From contig OY776130.1 of the NCBI GenBank assembly GCA_963675135.1, forward strand, positions 64,018,867 through 64,082,866: 64,000 nt of DNA, given 5' to 3'. Shown piece by piece: positions 11,601 to 21,160 of this stretch (position 1 is the first letter of the stretch; each line of letters starts with the position of its first letter). The position numbers were made by a program, and so were the translations under genes. Below the pieces are notes generated by a model, which saw only the letters and a program-made list of their open reading frames with translations, made no database searches and was not told the DNA's origin. This DNA is from Galeopsis tetrahit (lineage: Eukaryota > Streptophyta > Magnoliopsida > Lamiales > Lamiaceae).

Positions 11601-12779
11601 GGTCTTGCTAGCATATCATTTCCTAAACATCGCATTACCCATGGAGGATGCTGATAATCATCTACTCGGTGCCTGATCTCATCAGTTCCACAGCTAATTC
11701 CGAAAATAAGTTATGCATCATGCCTTGACAATGCTACCCTGGTTCCTCCAATTACAAAACTCTCCGTTTCAAAGTCAAACCTTCTAACAATTTCCACGAT
11801 ATCACTCTCGAATTTGAAACATCTCTTCTTTAGTGAGGGACTAACATTGAGGCAAACAGAGTTAAACAAAAGCCAGAATGGAGTTTTCTTCAGATGTAAT
11901 ATATGCTGGTTTGTGAATGGAATTCCCTTCAAGTCATTGATAGTTATCCTCAGATTTGACCTATAATAGGTCTCACTAAAGTCTACTTCCACACCAGCTG
12001 AAACATTTTGAATGATTTTTATATAAAATATTACTTCATATATCTAGTCTACTAGCAAGCCAAATGTTTACAAAATATTACCAAAACAGTTTTCAGGCTT
12101 TATTTCTGGTACTTCTTTCTCCTTCCTAGCATGCTTTCGAACCCTTTCGTCCCTTGATGTATCACTTTCTGCAATTTAAAAAACAATTACTATAAGCAAG
12201 CCCATAATCATATGGGTTATTTAAGAAACTATAAAATTACCTTCCGAATCAGACGTGGTGTATTTACTTCCGTCATCACTTTCAAAATCTATTTATTCAG
12301 GAAATAATATTGTTATTATTAAAATTCATCAACTACTAAATACTAAAATAATCACAATCTCTGACAAAGGAAAATCACAATTGCATAACCTGAATCCGAT
12401 ACGACACGGGACACCTTTGATGGCCTTTTATCTGCAGAATATCTATATTATGTAAGCTATGATTTCACTACACAGTACAAATTTAACTACAACGTAAGCA
12501 ATGCATTAGTACATAAACCTTTACGTTTTTCAGCTCTCTTTTCCTCCCTCCTACGCTTTTCAGAAGATCCTGTTAATAAACAATAATAGTAATATGTTAT
12601 GAATCACTGTTTCCAAATACCTCATTCGTATTGTTCTTAATTGACTTAAATGTATAATTTGTTAAATTACCTCTTGTTTCTACACGCCGGACGGTCTTTT
12701 CAGTAGCCTTCTTTTGTTTCCCACTTCCCCTGCTTGATCCCTCACCCAATCGATAACCCGATTTTTTTGTTCTAGCCAT
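8676..12779 (-). pseudogene. Ulp1/SUMO-protease-like gene (C48 peptidase), 12 coding exons, two lesions
   Basis: ATG at 12779, directly after an acceptor (ATGTTACAG). Coding exons with matching phases and GT-AG borders: 12779-12671, 12569-12519, 12431-12390, 12288-12241, 12168-12082, 11997-11306, 11206-11078, 10994-9766, 9677-9587, 9513-9421, 9321-9059, 8951-8676. The basic N-terminus (MARTKKSGYRLGEG) is followed by a region like the N-terminal domain of MULE-borne Ulp1 proteins (exon 6). A long acidic and coiled-coil exon (10994-9766) follows. The C-terminal protease has His in VDHLTLLKLDL and the Cys in DCGVIVCKEI. It would cleave SUMO or a related modifier. Lesions: an in-frame TAA at 11711-11713 inside exon 6, and a run of eight T (seen as A on the plus strand near 9228) in exon 11 that shifts the frame just before the catalytic His. 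All other splice sites are intact, so inactivation looks recent, or one lesion is a base-calling error. Confidence 0.85.
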
Positions 12780-13199
12780 CTGTAACATATATATCTAAAT
12801 TCAATGTAACAATACATATAATTCTTCTATGCTCCTCATCATACATATGCGAAAAAATTGCAACCAGTCTTTTAGAAAAGTATGCATCCCAGACCCATTC
12901 TATTCTTTTTTCATAAAAATCGAAGCTGATTGACACTATCATCAAAACAATATAGTAAAACATAGATTATTAGGGTTTACATCCGTCGTAAGTAAATGTT
13001 ATATACTTATTTGATCAAAGATTAAAAAAAAAATATACGAAACAACACATGCAGTTTACCTAGAGAAGCCCTCTGTTCCTGTATGTTATACAACACATCT
13101 TTTTAACTGGTTTTTGATTATAAATATGTTCCCAAACTGATTAAAGTATGTTGCTGTACAGAAATCGTTCACAATTACACATGCATATGATATTATTAC

Positions 13200-13310
13200 C
13201 TGATTTTGGTAATGGTCAAACTCGCCGCCGGAAAACGGTGTTAAAACTCAAACAATCGGCGCCGGAAAGTTGCAGATGCGTAAATCCCCAAAGCTCAAAC
13301 AACTAAAATG
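13200..13310 (-). promoter_or_regulatory. 5' untranslated exon and likely transcription start region of the Ulp1-like gene
   Basis: On the minus strand this GC-richer island (two GGCGCC/CCGGCG-type blocks) ends in CAG|GTAATAATATC, a good donor at 13199. The first coding exon begins straight after an acceptor at 12780, so a leader intron of about 420 bases is likely. The exact start of transcription is not visible. Confidence 0.5.
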
Positions 13311-14920
13311 ATTTAATGTGCTTACCTACTATTTAGGAAAGTTTTGAAATTTGGAAATCCTAAAATTACGCGAAAATCGATATCAATGTTTAAATGTATA
13401 ATTATGGAAATTATTTGTTTTGTTAATTTGAATTCATAATTTCGAATTTTTAAAATGAATGAAAGGGTACAATTGTCTTGTATTTTCCAATTTGACTCTA
13501 TTAGACAAGAAACAATATTAGAGGCTTTATTAGACTAATCTTATAGTGAAATGACCCTATTAATAACTAACCCTTTTTTTATGGAAATGATCACTTTATT
13601 TTTATCTCCCAACAACTCCATAACACTTTATTTTATCTATTTTTTTTTTAAACTTGTGTCCAAATGTTTGAGCATAATTTTGATAGACGGAAGAAGTAAA
13701 ATATTATTTAATGAGTTTGTGAATTGTAAGAGAAACAGAAGACGTGTAATTGCGTAAAAAATGAGAAGAAGAAGATTAATGAAAAAATTGTTTGCCGGCC
13801 TTTTCAAGATTGGTCAACTTAGTCTTTTATCTTATGGACTGCATTGCAACTACCAAACACAAATTTATATCATTGGACCATTAGGCATAATTTAATATGG
13901 GTATACATTTTTTATTTGACCAGAAATTTTACTGACATTCTAATTTTTTTATATAAGATTAAAAAAAAAAAAATCAATTTGGGGTACAACTCAATCCGTC
14001 CCCTAAGTCTGAATTGTTTTAAAAATAATTTTATTTGAATAGATCCATCAAATTTGCAATAATAGAGTCTAAACCTTTTTTTGATTAAAAAAAAAGTTTG
14101 CCTTCATCGGGTTATAGATTTCTTCATAAATTTAACACACATTAACAATATATGTTAAGCAATGACCATTTCGACTAATGTATATGATGGTACAATATCT
14201 AAAAAATGTTGTATATAAATTAATTGAAATATATTGTGGTTTTAAAATGTAGACTATGTATTGCGAAATTTAATAAGAAAATTGTACGAAACTCAATTTT
14301 ATTAAATAAGTATTTTTTTTTTAAGAAACGAATTAAAAAAAAATCATCTTTTTTTTTTTGTTACGTTCTTCATAACATAATCAAAATTTCAATTAAAAGA
14401 ACTTCAATATTTAAAAAATCAAGATGCGTGAATTGAAGAAAATAAATAAAATTGTTTATTCATTTTAGGATTTTGTTTTTGAAAAAATAAATAGAGAATT
14501 AACTTTATTTGTAAATCACGGGTTGTAAACTGTATTATACTCGTCCAAAAGTTTAAAAAAAAAAAAAAGATTTAAAAATTTTGAATTTTTTAATAACAAA
14601 ATTTTAAAATAAACACATACTTTTATTATTTATTGAAATTTTAAAATCGTAACTTTTTCATATATCTAAATTTTAAAATAAACATACCGTTTTTATCAGT
14701 TAATTTTTTTTTTTTTACAAATAATTGATAATGCAATTTATGCTTTTCAAATCGTATTTAACACTTTCATGAAAATTTATTTCTTTATAGAGAATAATTG
14801 ACCCTCAAATATGGGTATACTGTTATTAGTTTTATAGGAAGAGACTACTAGAAAAATGATTGTATTGGAGTAAAGGATTTTATTGATTATATACATTTAC
14901 GCACAAAACAGAACATACCT
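13311..14920. other. AT-rich intergenic DNA without recognised genes
   Basis: Many A and T runs and only short low-complexity ORFs. A right MULE terminus would be expected somewhere here but I could not recognise it. Nothing else was identified. Confidence 0.5.
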
Positions 14921-14994
14921 GACCGCATAGCGCAGTGGATTAGCGCGTCTGACTTCGGATCAGAAGGTCGTGGGTTCGACTCCCACTGTGGTCG
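14921..14994 (+). tRNA. tRNA-Arg (anticodon TCG)
   Basis: A full cloverleaf of 74 bases. The acceptor arms GACCGCA and TGTGGTC pair with one G-T; D arm GCGC...GCGC; anticodon arm TCTGA-CTTCGGA-TCAGA with anticodon TCG; T arm GTGGG-TTCGACT-CCCAC; discriminator G. The internal A box and B box (GGTTCGACTCC) are intact. CAA-rich sequence lies about 15 bases upstream (CACAAAACA), as in expressed plant tRNA genes. No intron. It decodes CGA (and CGG by wobble). Confidence 0.97.
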
Positions 14995-14995
14995 A

Positions 14996-15005
14996 TTTTT
15001 TTTTT
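14996..15005 (+). terminator. Pol III terminator of the tRNA gene
   Basis: Ten consecutive T on the coding strand one base after the mature tRNA end; a second T run follows at about 15019. Confidence 0.9.
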
Positions 15006-15978
15006 CGGTTCGACGGTTTTTTTTTCCTCTCTCTCCGTTTTTGCTCATTTGCGCTCGTTTTTTGTTCGTTTCAACTCTTTTTTTAGAAACTACATTACTA
15101 GAATTTAATAAAAATTATAGTATAACTTAAATTTATATATAAAAAATAGAAGAATTGTGTATTAAAAAAATCGGCAGTTTCGATTTGCCAAAACTTGCAA
15201 CTGAAACCGAACCGCCATTTTCCGATTACGGTTCGATTTTTTGAACCGAAACCAACGATTTGGTCGATTCTACGATTTGCCGTTTAAAAATCGCCCATGT
15301 CTAAAAAATAAAAAAATTATACTAACTATTTCAGAATTTGAATTAAAGAAAAGCTAAGTAACTAATTAATCCAATCCTACACCCTAATGGGTAAGCTCAC
15401 ATGCATATGATTAAATTTAAATCAAATCTTGAAATAGTTTTGGATTTATTAAAGGAATTGGTAACTTTTCAATTAATGCAGAGCGAGGCAACACATACCC
15501 ACAACTTCACATGCATTTGTTGTATATATATACATATACCAAACCCTAACTTGACAATTAAAAATAATCTATGTTATATATGATTCATTGAAGAATAATT
15601 AGGTTGAAGGGATATAAATATATATATAGTCGAAAGTTTTCTTGGAGGAGACTCACTAAGGCTGCGTTTGGTTGGGTGGATTTGGACTTATGGATTTTAA
15701 ATCCACAGTCCAAATCCATTCTACATGTTTGGATTATGAATTGATTTCAAATACTTAAATTTGTGTCCACACACTTTTAGTTATGATGAATCGTGCATGA
15801 AACATGCATATACATATCATACACAAAATTTGCACATTTACGAAATGTGCACGTACGGATCGTGCACAAAATGTGCACATGACATTTGTATTTTATTCAC
15901 TAAAAAAAATCATTTTGTCACACATCTTTCATCACACTATAAAATGTGTCAAATCTTTTGTAAAACTCATTTATATAA
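15006..15978. other. Intergenic DNA with a nested hairpin
   Basis: No gene recognised. A nested inverted repeat lies at 15677-15718: outer arms TGGATTTGGACT and AGTCCAAATCCA (12 bp), inner arms TGGATTT and AAATCCA. It follows GGCTGCGTTTGGTTGGG, a sequence type common at ends of plant hAT-like and other MITEs, but a second terminus was not found. Confidence 0.5.
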
Positions 15979-16350
15979 TTAATTACCAGATCCGGTTGCA
16001 ACAGCATTTTGTACCACAGTACTTTTAACAAAGGGGTCAGCAAGGAGTAGTTGAGGAGTATTCATGAGCATCATCACACCAACACAGCAAAGAAACCTAC
16101 CAACCTCCATCCTTAATACCTGCAAAAAATTATGAAAAATAAATATGATTAGCATATATATATATAATAAATAATTCATTTAAATATATTTGCAAGTAGA
16201 AACCTTGGCTTGTTCGATTGAAACAAACTTGGTGAGAAGAATGCTTAATAATTTCCACACGAATTCTCTCTTTAAATTTATAAACTCTGCTTTAATTTGT
16301 TGTTGAGTGAATGATGATATAGGAGGAGGATATACACACATATATAGAGT
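15979..16350 (-). CDS. 5' end of an unidentified gene with signal-peptide-like first exon
   Basis: On the minus strand a TATA-like CTATATATG (about 16347) precedes a leader ending CCAAG|GTTTCT (donor 16203) and an 84-base intron ending TTTTTTGCAG (acceptor 16120). The ATG follows at 16110. The frame encodes 43 residues to a TAA at 15979: MEVGRFLCCVGVMMLM, then a further hydrophobic part and LLLADPFVKS, which looks like a secretion signal with cleavage near ADP. Near the end, GGATCTG|GTAATT could be a donor, so this may be exon 1 of a longer gene whose rest was lost or lies in unrecognised sequence. I do not recognise the family. It could also be a chance small ORF. Confidence 0.4.
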
Positions 16351-16921
16351 TATAGACAACCACTCATAGGTAATTATTGGCATATATGTATATATTATAT
16401 TAATTATGAGAGAGAGGGGTGGTCAAAGACGAAAAGGACATATTTTTCCAAATATGAAGGAAGAGTGAAGATGTGGGTTGTGTAAATGTTATGACAAAAT
16501 ACCAAAATTTGTCATCATCAATTACCACAATATTATTCTAATGTGAAATGTTATTTGTCTCTTTGTTGCAGTATTTAATTTGTAGAGCTTGATAAACTTA
16601 GGAAATTAGTCGATCGAGTATATATCCACAAATTTTGTCACAAAAAAAAAACAACTGATCATTGCTGCTTAATTAATTTAATTCTATCAACTAGCCAAAT
16701 GCCACAAATTTTGTCACAAAAAAAAAATCAACTGATCATTGGTGCTTAATTAATTTCTATCAACCAACCAACCAAATTAAATGGCCACAAGATTGTTGTA
16801 TTTTTCTGCAGTACGTCTTGTTAACGCTGCTACTGCAAAACTCTCGTATAGTAGAGCTTAATTTCCTGTATTGGAGAATTAAGATGATCAATATATTAAA
16901 GCAACTAACTTGAGCATCGAT
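16351..16921. other. Intergenic DNA with a 76-bp tandem duplication
   Basis: Two copies of a segment starting CCACAAATTTTGTCACAAAA lie at 16626 and 16702 (period 76), each followed by CAACTGATCATTG and GCTTAATTAATTT. The rest is AT-rich, with no gene. It ends at a sharp junction with Sirevirus sequence at 16922. Confidence 0.6.
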
Positions 16922-17192
16922 CACATGGAAGAAGTTCGAGCTCGTCTGTACCTTGCCTACCGCATTTGAAGATCAGAAGACCTGATGAAGACTAGCTTAG
17001 AAGTTTAAAGAAACTATTACTTGTAATCTGTAAAAGTTCTATCTATATTCAAGTTCTAGTTCTTTCTGCTTACAAGACAAACTCTCATTGTCTTCATCAG
17101 ATGCTTCAATCTTAGCATGTTATAAACTCTCATCTTATTTCATTAAGAGCATTTATCAAGTATAGTTTTGACTTCATCAAAAAGGGGGAAAT
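16922..17192 (+). mobile_element. Truncated internal 3' end of a SIRE-1 element, upstream of the SIRE-1 5' LTR
   Basis: This 271-base segment matches 30096-30366 without gaps (constant offset 13174); two substitutions were noticed. It encodes the last residues of ORF3 (MEEVRARLYLAYRI then stop) and runs through the polypurine tract AAAAAGGGGGAAAT into the LTR. It is what would be expected upstream of a 3' LTR, so the LTR at 17193 has internal sequence on both sides. Confidence 0.93.
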
Positions 17193-18632
17193 TGTTGGGA
17201 TATAAATTCATCCTAAGCCCCACTTGATGTTAGAATAGTTTTGATGGCCAAAACACTTAGAGTTTATAAATGTAATAGGATCAGCTGACTTGTATAGAAC
17301 AACTTAGACTAGTCTTGTGTGATCAACTGTATTGATATCAGCTGATCAGCACAGTCCTGGCTTACATGCCTATCCTCAAGATGAGAAGAGTAGAAGACAT
17401 GAAGACTAGAAGATCCTTGAAGACCAGATAAGTTAAGGTGCTTGTATACCTACCTATCTGATGGAGTCCCAGATTGAAGATGGCCTAAAAGCAGTACAAA
17501 GAATTTCCAGATCAGAAGAGTGTTACTCGTCTGATATCAGAAGACAGAAGACCTAAGGCCAGAAGAGTAGTCAGAAGACTAGAAGTACAGATCAGAAGAC
17601 TATGTGCTCTTCCAGGACTCGGCTGATTCCTAAGTCATCTTGCAATTCAAACGAAGACCTACCTTATTTAGAAGATTGACATGATCCCAGGATTGAAGCA
17701 ATCAAGCTGCTGGAATCAAGGAATCAAGCTATTATGGAAAGATTGCTCAAACGGCTAGTCAATTCCAACGGCTAGTTGCAACCAATCTCCATTATAAATA
17801 CAAGAGGATGAGAAATCACAAAAAGAAGTAACAAGAGAGAGAATTCAACAAGCCAAGCAAGCAATCAAAGCTAAAGCCATACAATTCTAAGAATTCTCAA
17901 AAGAGCCAGAAACTATTAGATTATCTATAGCTCTTAAGTGATTTCTATCCAACCCTTAAGAACCTGAAACCTGTTCATATTGTATATCAATTGTTTTAGG
18001 CATAGTGGTTAAGCAAATTATAAGCTTGAACCATTAGTTGGATACACCTCAAAAACCCCAAACCCTCACCGAAAGGTTAAAGTTTTTGAAACCCCTTAAA
18101 GTGCAAGTGCTTACAATCACTTGTGGAGACCGTAGCTGTTAGGACGGCTCAGATCTCAAAGTCCTAACCTTGGGACTATAAAGGTCAAGACCCTTGTAAT
18201 TTGTGGAAATTAAAGGGATTAAACATCACGTTAGGACGTGAGAGTGGACGTAGGAACGTATATCCGAACCACTATAAATCCGGTGTTATTTACTTTCTGC
18301 ACTTTACATTTCTGCCTTTACATTCATTATTATATAGTGCATACTGTGATTTCAACACTCTTCAAAACAAGGCCATAACTTTCAAACCAGCATCAGCTGA
18401 GTATTTTCATTAAGTAAAACAAGTTACAAGAACGAGTCTAAACCAGGGCCACCATAATTCCGCATATAACCTCCTCTATCAGATCACTATAGTCATCTGG
18501 ACCAGCAGACTTGCAGTCCAGTTGACATAGCAATCAGAAGAGGTTCCCAACTCTGTTTGAAAAAGTTTTAAAGTCTATTCACCCCTCCCCTCTAGACTTT
18601 AAACCCATTCACTACTCGTTCAGGGACCAACA
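17193..18632 (+). repeat. SIRE-1 5' LTR (1440 bp)
   Basis: Begins TGTTGGGATATAAATTC and ends CAGGGACCAACA (TGTTGG...CCAACA terminal inverted repeat). About a dozen single-base differences from the 3' LTR were noticed by eye, roughly 0.9 percent. Confidence 0.96.
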
Positions 18633-18634
18633 AG

Positions 18635-18646
18635 TGGTATCAGAGC
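18635..18646 (+). promoter_or_regulatory. SIRE-1 primer-binding site
   Basis: TGGTATCAGAGC begins two bases after the LTR. It is complementary to the 3' end of plant initiator tRNA-Met, the usual Copia primer. Confidence 0.95.
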
Positions 18647-18757
18647 AGTGGTTCTAACGGACTACTGTCTCTAGATTATCAGAAGACTTGAGGGAGTCTT
18701 TCTGTAGTCCTCTTGAACAGATCTTTTGAAAAACTTGTTTTTGAAAATCCATACAGC

Positions 18758-21160
18758 ATGAGTGCTAACATGCGAAAGTTGCCTAAGTTTTCAGTTGAGG
18801 ATTATGATTACTGGAAGATCAGGATGAGGAAGAATCTCACATCAGTCCACTACAAGATGTGGTCTGTAATCACTGAAGGCCCAATCACCATCATGACAGT
18901 CAACACTGCAAATGGTGATCCAGAAGTCCCAGTTGGAGAACTGGTTCCCAAGCCTATGAGGGATCTCACACCAGAAGAGATGAAGCAATCAAACCTTGAT
19001 AGCATTGCTCAAGATTACATAATGCAAACTCTTCCAAATGAGTACATTGCAAAGGTCATCCACTGTGAGTCAGCCAGAGAGATGTGGGAGGCATTGGCAC
19101 TCCTCTGTGAAGGAACTGAGCTGATCAAGGAAAGCAAATTGTCGACAGCAGTCAATAAGTTTGAACACCTCAAGATGCATCCAGGAGAAACTATTGATCA
19201 GCTGGACAATAGATGTACAAAGATCATAAATGAGATTGAATCTCTAGGCAAGAAGTATACAAATAGAGAGAAAAACTTGAAGATTTTGGACTCTTTACCC
19301 AAGAGATGGAAACTCAAGAAGACCATCATCAAAGATACTCAAGATATCAAGAAGTGGTCTACTCAAACTCTATTTCAGAACCTAAAAGCTCATGAATATG
19401 ACCTTGACAGAGAAGAAAACTCAGGAAGTGATGAGTCAACTGCAGCCCCATCTACCTCCAAGACTGTAGCCTTCAAGGCAGCCAATACAAAAGCTGCAAG
19501 TACCTCATCTGGCAAGGCCTCTCTGAAAACAGAAGACTGTGAAGGATCAGACATGAGTCTGAAGGAACAAATGGCTCTTATGATCAAGAGATTCGAAAGG
19601 ATGAACACTCTCAACAGCAAATATAGAAAATTCTATAGAAACTACAAAGATAGAAGAGCAAGTTCACCCTCCAGAGGTTCCAGAGAAAGAACACCAGAAA
19701 GACATCCTAGAAAGGATGTGGAGCCATCTGACAGCCGAGGATCTAGAAGAAGAGATGCCACTCCTCCAAGGAAAGGCAACTCAAATCAGAAACCTGGATC
19801 ATGCTTCAACTGTCGCAAACCAGGACACTATGTATATGAATGTCCTGAGCTGGATTTGGATGACAAAGAAGAAAGAAGGCCAAGAAGAACTTCAGACAAG
19901 AAAGCTATGGTGACTGAAGAATCTGAATATCAAAGTGATGAACTCCCTACATCACCAGACTGCCAAATCTTCTCAGATGATTCAGATGACCTAGCTATGA
20001 TGGCCATAGGTGAAAATGAGGTAAACTCCTATACTACTACTTTCCATTCACCTATTTTTTCACAATCAGATGAGATAAACTCATCTGAAGGCGAATCCGA
20101 AGACACCTATTATCAATCTTTAAGAAAAGTAAAAGGTGATCTGGATATTGCCACTAGAGCTTTTATAGAAGTGGAAGAGGAGAATAAGGATCTAAGGAAA
20201 GAAATTGCTAAGTTGAAAAAGGTTAATTTTGATAACACCCCTGAGCTGGCCACAATGAATGAAAGATTGACCAGAGAAGTGGAGCTTCTTAAGGAAGAAA
20301 ATACCACAATAACTCAGTTGTATGAGGGGATGTTACAAACTCAAGCTTTAGAAACTAAGGAACTTCGTTCACTACAATCCAAATTCGATGACCTCTTCCA
20401 AGCACACAAGCTCTTAGAAAAGGAGAAGGAATGCCTAAATCAAAAGATATCAGAGTTCAATAAAGCCTCTACTACTATTGAAAGTATCTCTGAGTATTAT
20501 AGATCAAATGGCAATAAGATGGGTTTTGACTATGAACTCAACCCATCTACATCCTCTCCAGCTGGGGGTAGTACACCTAACAAGTGCACTACTCAGACAC
20601 ATGAAAAGGGTGAGTGTTCTAAACACAATGAACCTAATATGAACTAAAAGGCATCTGTACCAGCTAAGGCTAACTATCCCAAAACCAAAAATGGTAAAGG
20701 ACAAGCTAACCCCAAGCCTGTACAGAGGAACAGCAAACAGCCTAGACCATCTCGGCTAAGACAGTCTCAGCTGTATGCTGCTCCAGCCAAGAAGAAGAAG
20801 TCTTCTTCAAACAAATCTGTTCTCTTTGCACCCCCTATCTCTTATGATATTGTGAGAACAGAAGAGTATGGTCCATATAATCGTGTGCATCGACCAGCTA
20901 ATGCACCCAGGCCGAATGTAACTAGTCAAAAGATCATGTATGTACACTCCTATAAAGGGAAACCATTTGACTATTACTTAGCTGACACTAAGGACAAATC
21001 AGATCAGTCCAAGGTGCTGACTGGTAAGATTTGGTTCTGTGATGCCCGAGGGAAACAACTCAAGTGCTCAAGGTTGTTCAAACGACCAATGTATATGTGG
21101 GTTCCCAAGGGTAGTACTAACACCCAAGGACCCAAAACAAAATGGGTACCTAAGACTTAA
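18758..21160 (+). pseudogene. SIRE-1 gag (interrupted)
   Basis: The first ATG is at 18758; codons upstream begin at a TTG. The N-terminal 250 residues form the UBN2/gag-type domain of Copia elements (FSVEDYDYWKIRMR near the start). A zinc knuckle of CX2CX4HX4C form (CFNCRKPGHYVYEC) is at about 19801-19845. A long coiled-coil tail follows. The frame is stopped by TAA at 20645-20647, then stays open and encodes a basic gag C-terminus to a second TAA at 21158-21160, directly after VPKT. All segments and pol are in one reading frame. The first stop is absent from SIRE-2 and is a lesion; the second has a counterpart in SIRE-2. The product packages element RNA in cytoplasmic particles. Confidence 0.9.

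Larger units (their letters stand above)
1..13310. mobile_element. Inferred KAONASHI-type Mutator-like element (MULE-1) carrying transposase, two F-box genes and a Ulp1-like gene
   Basis: A mudrA-like transposase on the plus strand (left) and a Ulp1-like protease on the minus strand (right) converge, with two F-box genes and a tandem repeat array between them. The pairing of mudrA with a ULP-like gene is known from plant MULEs of the KAONASHI type. The limits are inference: the left terminus lies before base 1, and no terminal inverted repeat could be matched, so the right limit is placed at the 5' leader exon of the Ulp1-like gene. The F-box genes could be captured cargo, or ordinary genes that happen to lie between two MULE fragments. 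Both transposon genes carry lesions, so this copy is probably not autonomous. Confidence 0.55.

Noticed and set aside
13551..14436. Short plus-strand ORFs in AT-rich DNA
   Set aside because: Lys/Phe/Ile/Asn-rich low-complexity translations with no promoter or domain.
15658..15760. Complete MITE beginning GGCTGCGTTTGGTTGG
   Set aside because: Only one end and an internal foldback are visible; no matching terminus or target-site duplication found.
18201..18413. 70-residue ORF inside the SIRE-1 LTR, repeated at 31375-31587
   Set aside because: Identical because the LTRs are nearly identical; it has no recognised domain and lies in the region expected for LTR transcription start, so coding is unlikely.
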